Source: Bradyrhizobium ivorense (GTDB taxonomy: Bacteria > Pseudomonadota > Alphaproteobacteria > Rhizobiales > Xanthobacteraceae). From it: a stretch of DNA of 64,000 bases. Of the stretch, positions 1 through 9,296 are shown piece after piece; positions within the stretch are counted from its first letter, which is position 1; the number at the start of each line of letters is the position of its first letter. The position numbers and the translations under genes were made by a program. A model generated the notes under the pieces. The model did not search any database. It was not told the DNA's origin and saw only the letters and a program-made list of their open reading frames with translations. The stretch spans positions 310,001 through 374,000 of the forward strand of contig NZ_CAADFC020000011.1 in assembly GCF_900696085.1 (NCBI RefSeq). Reading direction: 5' to 3'.

Positions 1-498
1 AACGCATTTCTTCATGGCGCACTGACTGAGGGACCGCTCGATAAGGGCGATATTCTGCATATGGAGCTATTGCCGTATATTGACGGCTACAGTGCCCGCG
101 TGATGCGTTCCGCTGTGATCGGTGAGATCGAGCCTCGCCTGTCGGAACTTGGCCGGCGCCTGATCGAAATACAGGACCGGCAGTTCGAGGCGATGAAGCC
201 GGGGGCCAGTGCCGCTGAGGTCGACGCCGTGGCACGAAACGCTATGCTCGTCGGCGGGCTACGAACTGATTATTCCAATATCACGGGCTATTCGCTCGGG
301 TGCTATCCGCTGCATACCCCGCGAACTAGTGACTTCTCGCGCATCTTTCTGCCCACAGCCGATTGGGCGCTGGAGCGCGGCATGGTATTCCACATGTATC
401 TGTCCGCCGACGGCCTCGCAATCAGCGAGACGGTGCTCATCACGAAGACCGGCTATGAGCGTCTAACGCAATCGCCGCGGCAAATATTTCAAGTGTGA
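1..498 (+). CDS. M24 family metallopeptidase (Xaa-Pro peptidase-like), C-terminal part
   Basis: The frame is open from the first base, so the 5' end lies outside the window. The visible 165 residues resemble the catalytic 'pita-bread' C-terminal half of M24 peptidases and creatinases: a GDILH..E segment, a HTPRTSDFSRIF stretch, and a closing DGLAISETVLITKTGYE block of the kind that carries the last metal-binding glutamate. The family cleaves Xaa-Pro bonds or hydrolyses related amides such as ectoine or creatine; the substrate cannot be assigned from this fragment. The usual Asp metal ligands are not obvious in the first motif, so activity is uncertain. It is followed by about 900 bases without a clear gene. 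Confidence 0.7.
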   Translation, partial: NAFLHGALTEGPLDKGDILHMELLPYIDGYSARVMRSAVIGEIEPRLSELGRRLIEIQDRQFEAMKPGASAAEVDAVARNAMLVGGLRTDYSNITGYSLGCYPLHTPRTSDFSRIFLPTADWALERGMVFHMYLSADGLAISETVLITKTGYERLTQSPRQIFQV

Positions 499-1399
499 GT
501 CACCAACCCGAACGCCGCCCGGCGACACATTAGCGTACAGGGCATGATCTGCGGCCTTTGCAAAAGCGACACGATACCCGCCGTCGCTGTGGTACGGTTT
601 AGGGGAATCGGCGCCTTCACCCGGCTTCTCCGTTCTGAGCTGGTCCCGATTGTCTGAACAGGATCTCCGCGTTCATAAGTGGAGCGTCTGCCGGGGTTAG
701 GTCGCCAGGCGGAGTGGCTGCGGGGTGAAGTAGGCTTGATCCGACGCGCGGCCGTCAGGACTCGAATGGGGACGTCTGCTGTTATAGATATCGGCCGATC
801 GAGCTTAACGCCTCGCTGACGCTGTCATAGGCCCGCTACGGCAAGTTGTATGCTCCTTTTGCGCAAGGGCTGAGCGATTCGCAGCGAATTGCCGTTGTAG
901 CCGTTCGGCTCGTCCAACCTCAAAATGCTCCCGTCGGCGGAGCATTTTTTTGCGCCCGAACTTACATCAATTTCCTGAGGCGTCCTGCGCGGACAGGTTT
1001 GTCCGTCATTGGTGGACACTGCTTCCTCACCCATTCTCAAAAAACGCAGAAAATAGGAGCTTTGTCGCTTTCGAAGGGCAACCTAGTTTGGTTTTCACAC
1101 GTGGGGAACTATGCCGGAATTGACGTGTCATTAGAACTAAGTTGGCCGTCAGGACGGCTTGTGGGACAAATAGAAGGGCTTTGCGGGAAGGATTTCTGAA
1201 TCATCTTCGCCACCAGGAACGAAGATGAAGCAGAAATCCGGCCCCGGCGACCCCAGTACCGCCCTTCTCCAAGATCCTGATCAGTCTCGAATTATCTGAC
1301 GACGGACAGTCAATCATATGGCAGTTCGACCGGTCTGCCGCCGTCGGAACAGAAGCGATGAGGCGAACGCTCTGGCGTTCGGCCACCGCACGGCGCTCT
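499..1399. other. Intergenic stretch, no supported gene
   Basis: About 900 bases lie between the peptidase end and the LysR gene end. Reading frames here are short and lack recognisable protein features. The only structure seen is a hairpin followed by a T-run near 922-951. Confidence 0.5.
922..951 (+). terminator. Hairpin with T-run (candidate intrinsic terminator or sRNA end)
   Basis: The stem AAAATGCTCC pairs with GGAGCATTTT around a short loop and is followed by a T-run on the plus strand. The nearest upstream plus-strand gene ends 420 bases away, so this may end an unannotated small RNA rather than the peptidase transcript. Confidence 0.5.
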
Positions 1400-2323
1400 T
1401 CACGTTGCTCCGCCACTTTTCTGAAGCGCAAGGTCCACATGGGTTGCCAGGAGGTCACCTACCGCCTGTGCCGCGAAGGGAAGCGGAGTATTGCCGGAAG
1501 AGATCAGGCATGCCGTCACATGGATCGGCGGCTCTATCGAGATCAGCCTCAGACGGCCATGTCCCGGTATGTCAGAGAAGACGATCTTCGGAACGATCAC
1601 ATTGCCGATGCCTGCATTGACCAGGGAGAGCGCACTGGCGAACGTGTCGACTTCCGCGATGCAATTGGGAGTCAGGCCGACCTCTTGGAACGCCCTGTCC
1701 AACGCGCTGCGAACTGTGTTGGGCCGTGTCGGCAGTACAAGAGGAAGATGAGCCAGCCGTTCGAGTGAGATGGTATGCGCGACATCTTCGGCAAACAGAG
1801 GTCCAACCAGCGCTAGTGGCTGATGAAAAAGCGGCTGCCGGGATAAGCCCTGGATAGGCTCATCTTCCAGAAGGAAGCAGAGATCGAGCGCACGCGATGC
1901 GATAAGCGATCTCATGCGCAGAATATCACCTGCAACCAGACGAAGATGCACTTTCGGCAGGATCATCCGGCAGGCTTCCATAAAGTCGCAAGCCCAGCAC
2001 ACCGCAAATCCCGATGACATGCCAAGCCTTACGAGGCCTTCCGGTTCTCCTGCCGCCGACCGGACGACGCGGCCGAGCTGGTCCACCTGCCCAATGATCG
2101 ATGCGGCCTCACGGTAGAAGATTTCGCCCGCGGCAGTTGGACGAATGCCGCGTTGACTGCGCTGGAGCAGTTCGACGCCAAGCTCGGCTTCAAGGGCAGT
2201 CATTTGCTGGCTGAGGGCGGGCTGCGCCACGTGCAGCATGCCTGCCGCCCCCGTAAAGCTACCAGCATCCACGATGCCCAGGAAATAGCGCAGATGACGA
2301 AGTTGCAGGAAGTTAGGTGACAT
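1400..2323 (-). CDS. LysR family transcriptional regulator
   Basis: This 307-residue protein has the full LysR length. It has an N-terminal winged helix-turn-helix (about residues 6-65, with LRHLRYFLGIVDAGSFTGAA and the QPALSQQMTALE recognition region) followed by a periplasmic-binding-like effector domain. It lies 110 bases downstream of the T3SS needle gene on the same strand, and an inverted repeat sits in the gap. Rhizobial T3SS genes are classically controlled by the response regulator TtsI, so a LysR gene at the operon end could be a local regulator or an unrelated neighbour. The effector ligand is unknown. Confidence 0.88.
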   Translation of the reverse strand: MSPNFLQLRHLRYFLGIVDAGSFTGAAGMLHVAQPALSQQMTALEAELGVELLQRSQRGIRPTAAGEIFYREAASIIGQVDQLGRVVRSAAGEPEGLVRLGMSSGFAVCWACDFMEACRMILPKVHLRLVAGDILRMRSLIASRALDLCFLLEDEPIQGLSRQPLFHQPLALVGPLFAEDVAHTISLERLAHLPLVLPTRPNTVRSALDRAFQEVGLTPNCIAEVDTFASALSLVNAGIGNVIVPKIVFSDIPGHGRLRLISIEPPIHVTACLISSGNTPLPFAAQAVGDLLATHVDLALQKSGGAT

Positions 2324-2365
2324 CAGTCGCGTTCGATTTCGTTCGGTCGATTCAAGCCTGATCAG

Positions 2366-2396
2366 GATATCCGGACTCGCCTGCAGCCCGGATATC
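2366..2396. repeat. Inverted repeat between sctF and the LysR gene
   Basis: GATATCCGG (2366-2374) and CCGGATATC (2388-2396) form perfect 9-base arms around a 13-base spacer. With no T-run it is more like a regulator-binding dyad upstream of the LysR start, or a weak transcript-end hairpin for the T3SS operon. Confidence 0.5.
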
Positions 2397-2432
2397 GTGC
2401 CGGCACCGAACGACCAAACCTACCGATGAAGA

Positions 2433-2651
2433 TCAGGCAATATTCCGGATGATACCATTGAGTGCGTCGTGAACCGCCTTGATGATGGTGGAGTTCAAGT
2501 TCAACAGCGTCGTGTGTTTGCTCATTGAGAGCTGAAACCGAAGCTGATCCACGGTGTCATCCGGGTTCATGGTTGCCATACGTTCTCTCACATTGCGTTC
2601 CGATTGGGCAACGGATTGCCCAATCGAGCTGGTTATGCTGCCGAAATCCAT
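2433..2651 (-). CDS. sctF: Type III secretion needle protein SctF-like
   Basis: The chosen start (MDFGSITSSIG, 72 residues) is preceded by GGAGAGGTGAAA, a good ribosome-binding site; a longer frame back to 2702 would overlap the upstream gene. The size, the hydrophilic helical N-terminus and the conserved C-terminal helix (TLLNLNSTIIKAVHDAL, ending NIA) match needle subunits of the MxiH/PscF/YscF type. It would polymerise into the extracellular needle. It is the last gene of the T3SS operon, 17 bases after sctE. Rhizobial symbiotic T3SSs of the common type use a NopA pilus and are not known for a gene of this kind, so it points to a different T3SS subfamily. Confidence 0.72.
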   Translation of the reverse strand: MDFGSITSSIGQSVAQSERNVRERMATMNPDDTVDQLRFQLSMSKHTTLLNLNSTIIKAVHDALNGIIRNIA

Positions 2652-2668
2652 TTTCACCTCTCCATTAC

Positions 2669-2920
2669 TCAGCGGACTATTTCGCGGTGATGCCCCATCC
2701 ATGTAGCATCAACGACTTCCGTCGCGCAATCTATTGCCTCGAGCAGCGCCTGCAGTGCTTCGAACTGCCGCGTCGTGACACCGCGATCGATGTGACGTTT
2801 CACAGACCGCCTCCAGTTCTGGAGGTCTTCATTGATGGCAGCTCTGCTAGAGCCATCAACGTCGTTTAGCAGCCGCTTTTCGAGCTCAAGCACGATGGAC
2901 TCCTCTTCACCGTTGATCAT
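2669..2920 (-). CDS. sctE: Needle co-chaperone SctE-like (YscE/SsaE family)
   Basis: A small (83-residue) acidic, helical protein encoded between the SctD gene, which it overlaps by 14 bases, and the needle gene. The position (D-E-F order as in Ysc operons) and the N-terminal helical stretch (VLELEKRLLND) fit the YscE/EscE needle co-chaperones. In that family the protein pairs with a SctG TPR protein to cap the needle subunit and stop premature polymerisation, and a SctG candidate lies at the other end of this operon. Sequence signal alone is weak, so the call rests mainly on gene order and size. Confidence 0.6.
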   Translation of the reverse strand: MINGEEESIVLELEKRLLNDVDGSSRAAINEDLQNWRRSVKRHIDRGVTTRQFEALQALLEAIDCATEVVDATWMGHHREIVR

Positions 2921-4286
2921 CCTCGGTTAACCACTCTGGGTTGTCTCGATAGAGCATGCGAAGGTTCGATTCTCCGACGCGCACGATAAGTCCGTCGTGG
3001 TCGATGGCAGCAATCTTGCCGATGTGATCGATGCTGTCGCCCACTTTCAACTGCGCTCCGTTCTCAACCACGACAAAAGGTGTGCGGCCAAGGTGCACCC
3101 CTCGCACGGCGGGCAATACCATCAGCTCGCACCGCGACTCGAGCCTGATATAGGGCCTAAATCTTTCTTCGAACCGGGCGGCAACGTCCTTCCACTCATG
3201 ATATGTAGCCGAGGCCAGCGCCCCGGACACGGATAGGACATCGGGCCTTACGGTGATGCGGATGGACCGGCGGAGTTCGGCGGACGCCGCCCCTAGCAGA
3301 AAAGCGCGTGCGCGATCTGGTGTTGCCACTTCATCATTGGTCTTGTAGACGCCCGGGATGTCCTGCTGGAGACGACGAAGGGCCGCTTCTACTTTGGCAT
3401 CGCTGCGACCGTACCCTATCACCGTGAGTTCGCCTGCACCTTCTATGCGAACGCGACCGTCGATATCAAACGCGTGTAAGATCGTAGCTGCGAGGTCGAT
3501 GAGCCTTGCGTCTGACAATTTGGCGGTGGCCGGTCGCTTTGCTGCAAGCTCAGCCGCAAGCCTTGGATCTTGCGAGCCAGACTGGCTCTTGTTGGTATTC
3601 TCTCCGGGCTCCGGCTCGACCGCCAGCCCGCCGGCAGTCGACGGAATGGTGACGTCGGGTGCAATGTCCAGCCCACGAGTATCCGCCGTCTGCGTCCCGA
3701 TCGGTTGAATCCCCGGAGCGGTAGAAAAGGCTCGGGAGTGGAGGCGGTCTATCCCTGCCCAAGCGCCACCTACTATCACGAGGAGGCCACAAACGAGTGC
3801 GCCTAGCCGCAATCGCCACGGTATCCAGCTCACCGCGAGACGTGTTCGCCGGCTGCCCAAAGCCGTTGACTCTGTCGCATCAGAACCTGCCCTGCTTGCA
3901 TCTTTCCCTTCGCGCCCGAGTACGGTCTCCTCCTCAGGAAAGCCGAGCCCGACGGGGCCAAGGCTAAAGATGGTGCGGCCAACACGAATTGGGGTGAACG
4001 GATCAAGGATAATCGGATCGTTAGTGGTGCATTCCCTACCCTTGATCAGCACGCCCGGCGCGAACGCAGTGATCTGGATTTTTCCCGACTCGTTAACAAC
4101 ACGAATATGCGACCCGACCAGTTCCGGATCGCCGAAGGTGAGGTCATCCGTATCATGGCTACCGATGAGCCACGTTCCCTCGCCCAGCCATGTCTCCGCG
4201 CCGAGGTTTGGCCCGGACAGGACGCGCAAAGTGAGCTTGGCCTGTTCACCTCTCAGAACATTGTTTTCCGCTGGCATGTTCGTCAC
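2907..4286 (-). CDS. sctD: Type III secretion outer MS-ring protein SctD
   Basis: This 459-residue protein has the SctD layout: an N-terminal cytoplasmic FHA-like domain (about residues 18-110, with GTWLIGSHDTDDLTF and GSHIRV), a low-complexity linker, one membrane segment at about 161-179 (LGALVCGLLVIVGGAWAGI), then periplasmic ring-building and BON-like modules. SctD builds the outer inner-membrane ring and connects to SctJ and the secretin. The start is GTG at 4286, overlapping the sctV stop as GTGA; an in-frame ATG at 4277 is possible. The overlap indicates translational coupling. Confidence 0.85.
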   Translation of the reverse strand: MTNMPAENNVLRGEQAKLTLRVLSGPNLGAETWLGEGTWLIGSHDTDDLTFGDPELVGSHIRVVNESGKIQITAFAPGVLIKGRECTTNDPIILDPFTPIRVGRTIFSLGPVGLGFPEEETVLGREGKDASRAGSDATESTALGSRRTRLAVSWIPWRLRLGALVCGLLVIVGGAWAGIDRLHSRAFSTAPGIQPIGTQTADTRGLDIAPDVTIPSTAGGLAVEPEPGENTNKSQSGSQDPRLAAELAAKRPATAKLSDARLIDLAATILHAFDIDGRVRIEGAGELTVIGYGRSDAKVEAALRRLQQDIPGVYKTNDEVATPDRARAFLLGAASAELRRSIRITVRPDVLSVSGALASATYHEWKDVAARFEERFRPYIRLESRCELMVLPAVRGVHLGRTPFVVVENGAQLKVGDSIDHIGKIAAIDHDGLIVRVGESNLRMLYRDNPEWLTEDDQR

Positions 4287-6379
4287 TGCAGCGCAATTCG
4301 CGCCAAGGGCTGGACGGAGATGTCGGGGGTAAGCTCCTGATAGGAGAGAACCGGGAGCTCGTACAAATCGACCTCGACAAGCTTGCGGACATATCGACGG
4401 ATATCGATCGAGGTGAGTAGCACGGGTTTATACGGCAGCGATTCAAGGATGCCGGCGGCATCCTTTATCCTGCCAACGATCTGTTGCGTGGTCCGCGGAT
4501 CGAGAGCGAGATAGCTTCCGGCAGACGTCTGTCGAATTGACTTGCGCACGGTGTCTTCCACATCCGCCGTCAAAATGTAGGCCGGCAACAGATTCGTACC
4601 GGCACAGTGCTGATGGCAGATCTGCCTCTTGAGCGCGCCACGCACATACTCGGTTAGCAGGACTGTATCCTTCTCGTTCTGTCCCCATTGGACCAACGTG
4701 TTGAGGATAGCGCGCATGTTTCGCAGCGAAACCTGCTCCGAAACGAGCCGTTTAAGCACCTCCGCGATCTTCTGCATAGGGACCAGGCGCAACGCCTCCT
4801 TCACGAGTTCCGGAAAGGATACCTCCGCCTGTTTCAAAAGCGCTTTCGTTTCCTGGATGCCGATGAACTCATCGGCGTGCCGACGCACGATGAGACCAAC
4901 ATGGCAGGAGACAATCTGGGCTGATTCCAGATACGGGACACCCGCCGCTCGCAGCGACTCGAGATGTGCGACATCAACCCAGACGGTCTCGATCTGAGGC
5001 AAGAATGAGGGCTCTTCCACTACACATGGAATGTCCACCATTTCGAGGCTCTCGGGAGTATCACGCGCCAGGATGTGTTGGGGCCGCAATCGTCCCGATC
5101 CGTATGGAACTTCATTTAGCCTGATAATATATTCGCCCTTGCGACAATCATCGCTTATTCGGACATTGATCACTGGAACCGGGACACCAAGATCGAGCAT
5201 CAGCGCCTGGCGCGTGGCTATTAACGCGTTATCAAGTACATCCGGCTGAATCATGGTCTGGATATCCCGGTCAACGTCGATCATCAGCGGCACAGTAAGC
5301 ATGATGTCGTTGCTGCCTGCCTTGTTTGCCTCAGAGGCCTCAGTCGGATTCGTCGACAGCGCTCTCCCACTGAGTTGCTGGCCGTGCGAGTCAGTGCGCA
5401 ATAGCTGGCCACGACGCTGCAGCAGCCAGCCGGCCCCACCCACCGCTGCTGCCAAAACTATAAAAATCATTGTCGGAAAGCCGGGTACAAGGGAGAACAG
5501 GACGAGCATGAATGCTCCAACCATGAGCGCACGTGGTTGCGCACTCAGTTCATTGCCGATTGCATTGCCGAGATCTGCGCTGTTGTCTTCGGAGCGTACT
5601 CTCGTGACGATGAATCCTGCCGTGATCGAGGTGAACAGTGCCGGAATCTGACCGACCAGACCATCGCCAATGGTCAAGGTCGTATAGACTTCTAGCGCCT
5701 CCGAGAATCCCATTCCCTTTTGGAGTGAACCAATCGTGATCCCTCCAATGATGTTCACGATAATGCTGATCAGGCCTGCGATCGCATCCCCTTTGAGGAA
5801 CTTCATGGCGCCGTCCGTAGCACCGTACAATTGACTTTCGCGCTCGATGGCAACGCGGCGCCTGCGCGCCTCTCGCATGTCGATGCTGCCGGCCCGCAAG
5901 TCGCCATCGACGCTCATCTGCTTTCCCGGCATGGAATCCAGAGAGAAACGTGCAGCGACCTCGGCGACGCGCTCTGATCCTTTGGTGATGACGACAAATT
6001 GTACAATTGTCATGATCAAGAAGGTGACCGCGCCTACGACGAGATTACCGGCTACGACAAAGTTACCGAAGGTCTTGATGATCTGGCCAGCTTCCGCATG
6101 AAGCAGGATGGTGCGAGTTGCCGCAATACCGAGCGCCAGACGAAACAGCGTTGCCAGCAAGAGCACCGATGGAAATGAGACGAATGCGAGTGGCGATTTG
6201 ATGTAGACAGCCACCATCAGCAGGAGGGCTGCAATTCCCAGATTGACCGCCTGCAGCACATCCATAAGCACTGACGGAAGCGGAATAATCATCATGAAAA
6301 CGATCGTGATCAGCAACGTCACCAGAACAATGTCGTTGCGGCCGGTCGCGATGGTCAGCAGTTTGTTGAGTGGCTTCAT
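4283..6379 (-). CDS. sctV: Type III secretion export gate SctV (FHIPEP family)
   Basis: A 698-residue inner-membrane export gate protein. The N-terminal half has about eight hydrophobic segments and the FHIPEP-family cytoplasmic loop (RFSLDSMPGKQMSVDGDLRAG, then REARRRR), and the C-terminal half is the soluble nonameric ring domain that docks substrates and chaperones. Length and order match RhcV/LcrD/InvA. The ATG overlaps the preceding stop as ATGA and its own stop overlaps sctD, so it sits in the middle of a coupled operon. No frame damage is seen. Confidence 0.95.
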   Translation of the reverse strand: MKPLNKLLTIATGRNDIVLVTLLITIVFMMIIPLPSVLMDVLQAVNLGIAALLLMVAVYIKSPLAFVSFPSVLLLATLFRLALGIAATRTILLHAEAGQIIKTFGNFVVAGNLVVGAVTFLIMTIVQFVVITKGSERVAEVAARFSLDSMPGKQMSVDGDLRAGSIDMREARRRRVAIERESQLYGATDGAMKFLKGDAIAGLISIIVNIIGGITIGSLQKGMGFSEALEVYTTLTIGDGLVGQIPALFTSITAGFIVTRVRSEDNSADLGNAIGNELSAQPRALMVGAFMLVLFSLVPGFPTMIFIVLAAAVGGAGWLLQRRGQLLRTDSHGQQLSGRALSTNPTEASEANKAGSNDIMLTVPLMIDVDRDIQTMIQPDVLDNALIATRQALMLDLGVPVPVINVRISDDCRKGEYIIRLNEVPYGSGRLRPQHILARDTPESLEMVDIPCVVEEPSFLPQIETVWVDVAHLESLRAAGVPYLESAQIVSCHVGLIVRRHADEFIGIQETKALLKQAEVSFPELVKEALRLVPMQKIAEVLKRLVSEQVSLRNMRAILNTLVQWGQNEKDTVLLTEYVRGALKRQICHQHCAGTNLLPAYILTADVEDTVRKSIRQTSAGSYLALDPRTTQQIVGRIKDAAGILESLPYKPVLLTSIDIRRYVRKLVEVDLYELPVLSYQELTPDISVQPLARIALQ

Positions 6380-6804
6380 GTGATCAACCTAACGCGACTT
6401 GCCCCGTGAAATGCCAGTCCATAGCCAGAAGCGCAACACGCTGCTGACGATGGCTCGCTCGGGCCCTGAGCAGACTGCCGACCCGCCTTCAAACCCTCCC
6501 GAGTAGCAAATTTGACCTCTCCCCGCCGATTAGCTGCGTCCAAAGCCAACTCGCCCGGGTCACAACAGTGACTCTCATGTTTTCTCGATAGTTTGTCGGA
6601 AGCCCGCAGTCTTTGGCCTGGACGACAGGCACACGCGATTGAGCCAGCGGGACGATAGGTCGAGCGTATCGCCATCAGCCTAACCGCACGATCTGCATCG
6701 ACGTAAACCGCAGAATCCGATGCACCACGGATGAGATCGACCACTAGACCCGCCAAATCCAACGCCGTATCGACGCTCGCCTGATCCCCTCCCCTAGCTT
6801 TCAC
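6376..6804 (-). CDS. Small T3SS protein, SctP-like candidate
   Basis: This 142-residue frame fills the sctP position between sctO and sctV, overlapping sctO by 11 bases and sctV by 4 (ATGA). SctP proteins set needle length and switch substrate specificity, and diverge strongly. A C-terminal stretch (PGELALDAANRRGEVKF) resembles the beta-rich core of HpaP/FliK-type proteins, but the region is short, Cys- and Arg-rich, and lacks a clear family signature. The coding status is supported mainly by its tight overlaps on both sides. It could also be a degraded sctP. Confidence 0.5.
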   Translation of the reverse strand: MKARGGDQASVDTALDLAGLVVDLIRGASDSAVYVDADRAVRLMAIRSTYRPAGSIACACRPGQRLRASDKLSRKHESHCCDPGELALDAANRRGEVKFATREGLKAGRQSAQGPSEPSSAACCASGYGLAFHGASRVRLIT

Positions 6805-7312
6805 ATCCCTGAAATTCTTCGAACGCCAAGGCCGACCCGGCTTGCGAGGTGTTCACACCGGCCCTGTTCTCGCAAACCTGCTCCGGCCTCCTCATGTCGG
6901 CATCGCGCAAGGCGCGCGCCAAATGTTCGCACTTATCGAATTGCTTGCCTGTTTGACGCACGACATTGCGCGCCTCGTCGCGAGCCAGCCGGGCCTGATC
7001 GGCTTGCGCGACCGCCTTCTCAATATCCTTTTCGAGCAGCTGATCTTGATCATGCAGAGAGGTTGTCTTTGCCTTCAGACCGATAAGAGCGCCGAGAGCG
7101 ACGGCTTGTCCGATCACGGAATCATACAGCTCAGCTTCAAGCCGAAGACGCTTTCGCCGCCAGGCACGGTGATTTTCGGCGGCGGCCTCCACAGCAGCGG
7201 CAGCGCTCTCAAGAGCCAGCTCTCGCGCCCGCAGAATATCTTGCTGACGATGATGCCGCAATTTCCGCAGCTGCAGAAGACGGGGCACGGCGTTCGAGAT
7301 CATCCCACGCAT
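6794..7312 (-). CDS. sctO: Type III secretion ATPase stalk protein SctO-like
   Basis: A 172-residue protein rich in Ala, Glu, Arg and Gln, with long predicted alpha-helical coiled coil (LRKLRHHRQQDILRARELAL, then AVAQADQARLARDEARN). SctO (YscO/InvI/FliJ-like) proteins are small helical-hairpin proteins that insert into the SctN hexamer and touch SctV. It sits directly after sctN, overlapping its end by 13 bases, which is the conserved N-O order. Weak primary conservation is normal for this family. Confidence 0.75.
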   Translation of the reverse strand: MRGMISNAVPRLLQLRKLRHHRQQDILRARELALESAAAAVEAAAENHRAWRRKRLRLEAELYDSVIGQAVALGALIGLKAKTTSLHDQDQLLEKDIEKAVAQADQARLARDEARNVVRQTGKQFDKCEHLARALRDADMRRPEQVCENRAGVNTSQAGSALAFEEFQGCES

Positions 7313-8673
7313 GTTTCAAGCTCCTGGAGCGTGATTTCGAAGTCCATCTGCTCACTTGTCGATTGGCGCAGGAAGTTCTGTATTTCGTCCTTTCTGGCGA
7401 TCGCCTCATCCGCGAGTGCGTCGCTTCCGTTCTTGTATTCACCCACGCGAATCAACAGCTCGACCTCCTGGTATTTCGCCATCAACTCGCGCAGTCTCCG
7501 CGCCATGCTTTCATGCTGCGTAGCCACGATCATGCTCATGACGCGGCTCACGCTCGCAAGAATGTCGATGGCAGGATAGTGGTTCGACATCGCCAGGGCA
7601 CGCGAGAGCACAATGTGGCCATCAAGGATCGAACGCGTTTCGTCGGCGACGGGTTCAGTCATGTCATCCCCCTCGACAAGCACGGTGTAGAAGGCCGTGA
7701 TCGACCCACGCGCATTGTTGCCCGCACGTTCCAAAAGTTGCGGCAGCGTTGCAAACACGGATGGCGGAAAACCATGCCGGGTCGGTGGCTCACCCGCTGC
7801 AAGGCCGATCTCCCTGTGCGCCCGTGCAAAACGCGTTAGCGAGTCCATGAGAAGCAGCACGCGTTTGCCTTGATCGCGAAACCATTCGGCTATTGCTGTG
7901 GCGACATAGGCCGCCTTGGCGCGCTCCATGGCGGGTCGGTCGGACGTCGCGACAACAAAAACCGCTTTGGTTCGTGACTCCGAGCCGAGCTGCGTGATGA
8001 ACTCTTGCACCTCCCGTCCGCGCTCGCCGATAAGTGCTATCACCGCGACGTCAACCTCGGCGCCCCGTATGAGCATCGACAGCAGTGTACTTTTGCCAGC
8101 GCCTGCAGCGGCAAAGATACCGACGCGTTGCCCTTCCCCGCACGTCAGCAGGGCATCGATCGCCCGTACACCGACCGGAAGAACCTGGTCTATGCTACGC
8201 CGGGTTAGCGGATCCGGTGCGCTGCCATGAACCGGCACGTTAGCCTCCGCGATCATGGGCCCATGCGTGGTTGCATCGAGCGGGCGGCCAAGGCCGTCAA
8301 GCACCCGACCGAGCAAGTTCCAGCCCGCCGGCACCAGCAGGGCCTTTCTCGTCGGAATCACCTCCGTGAGGGTAGAAAGTCCCCGCATTTCCCCGAGCGG
8401 CGTCAGAACGGCAACGTCGCGCTGAACACCGACAACCTCGGCGGTCAGTTCACGGTTATTTTTGGGATCGCGGAGTTCGCACAAATCCCCGATACGCACG
8501 CCAGGAGCCGTCGCACGGATGATTGTTCCAACGACTTGAAGGACACGACCACGGACATTCATCGTCGGCGTTTGCTCAACCGCTCTGCTCGCGAAGTGGA
8601 AGAATCGATCGATGCTTTCATGCGAACAACCTGTGGGATCTACCGCCGTTGACGGCTCGGCTGGCTCCGACAT
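7300..8673 (-). CDS. sctN: Type III secretion ATPase SctN
   Basis: A 457-residue F1-type ATPase that unfolds substrates and strips chaperones at the export gate. The Walker A motif (AAAGAGKST), Walker B (RVLLLMDSLTRFA) and GERGREVQEF catalytic-glutamate loop are intact. The start is placed at MSEPAEPS (8673), whose ATG shares one base with the sctL stop (TGATG); an upstream in-frame extension would lie inside sctL. The protein is full length and closely resembles RhcN/HrcN/YscN enzymes. It is coupled to sctL and sctO. Confidence 0.95.
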   Translation of the reverse strand: MSEPAEPSTAVDPTGCSHESIDRFFHFASRAVEQTPTMNVRGRVLQVVGTIIRATAPGVRIGDLCELRDPKNNRELTAEVVGVQRDVAVLTPLGEMRGLSTLTEVIPTRKALLVPAGWNLLGRVLDGLGRPLDATTHGPMIAEANVPVHGSAPDPLTRRSIDQVLPVGVRAIDALLTCGEGQRVGIFAAAGAGKSTLLSMLIRGAEVDVAVIALIGERGREVQEFITQLGSESRTKAVFVVATSDRPAMERAKAAYVATAIAEWFRDQGKRVLLLMDSLTRFARAHREIGLAAGEPPTRHGFPPSVFATLPQLLERAGNNARGSITAFYTVLVEGDDMTEPVADETRSILDGHIVLSRALAMSNHYPAIDILASVSRVMSMIVATQHESMARRLRELMAKYQEVELLIRVGEYKNGSDALADEAIARKDEIQNFLRQSTSEQMDFEITLQELETCVG

Positions 8674-9296
8674 CACTTCGACGCCTCCAGGCTTTTGCGA
8701 AGGCCGCTTTCGATCAACGTGAGCTGGCTTTCGATCGTCGCGTCGACCAGTCCGCCATCGGTCTCGAGAATACACCCGGCATCATTGATTTGCGGATCAG
8801 AAATAACTTCGACGACTGCGCGTGACGTGACCGCCGGGACTATCTCGTCGACCCGCCCGCGAACCGTCTCGACCAGCGACGGTGCCACTCGCAGCCGAAC
8901 GACAGGGCTGTGGCCCACGACGCGCAGGGTTCGCAGCGCGATCTGCACCGCGGCCTCGTCTGGCGCCGTCGTGTCGATGATCCGGCGCGCGATCTGCAGG
9001 CCGAGGTCCACGATCCTTTCCTTGTTTTGCTCCATGACCTGCAGCGACGCTACGGCGATTGCGGCCAAGCGCTGCTGGATTGTCACTTGCGCTTCCCTGA
9101 GCCCGGCTTCTCTGGCGGCCGCTTCAATCCTGCTTGCGGACACGCGCGCCTCCTCAACAAGCGCCTCTGCATCACGCTGCGCCTGGGTCAGCAGTTGCTC
9201 GGCCTGCAGGAGCGCCAGCGCGCTTGCCGCCGGCACGACTTGCCCTGGTCCGAGAATACTGATCGTCTCGGACGTCAATCGAACCAGTGCGACCAT
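8673..9296 (-). CDS. sctL: Type III secretion ATPase stator SctL (NolV-like)
   Basis: A 207-residue FliH/HrpE/NolV-family stator. It has a helical Ala/Glu/Gln-rich N-terminal half (ALLQAEQLLTQAQRDAEALV) and a conserved C-terminal half (QIARRIIDT, then SDPQINDAGCILET.GG.VDATIESQL) that binds the N-terminus of SctN. It overlaps sctK by 22 bases and sctN by one base. SctL links the ATPase to the sorting platform; the expected platform protein SctQ is not encoded in this window. Confidence 0.9.
   Translation of the reverse strand: MVALVRLTSETISILGPGQVVPAASALALLQAEQLLTQAQRDAEALVEEARVSASRIEAAAREAGLREAQVTIQQRLAAIAVASLQVMEQNKERIVDLGLQIARRIIDTTAPDEAAVQIALRTLRVVGHSPVVRLRVAPSLVETVRGRVDEIVPAVTSRAVVEVISDPQINDAGCILETDGGLVDATIESQLTLIESGLRKSLEASK

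Noticed and set aside
846..1199. 117-residue plus-strand frame
   Set aside because: It contains the hairpin terminator in its middle and has no protein-family features.
2960..2985. GGTTCGATTCTCC resembling a tRNA T-loop
   Set aside because: It lies within sctD and no acceptor or anticodon stem can be built around it.
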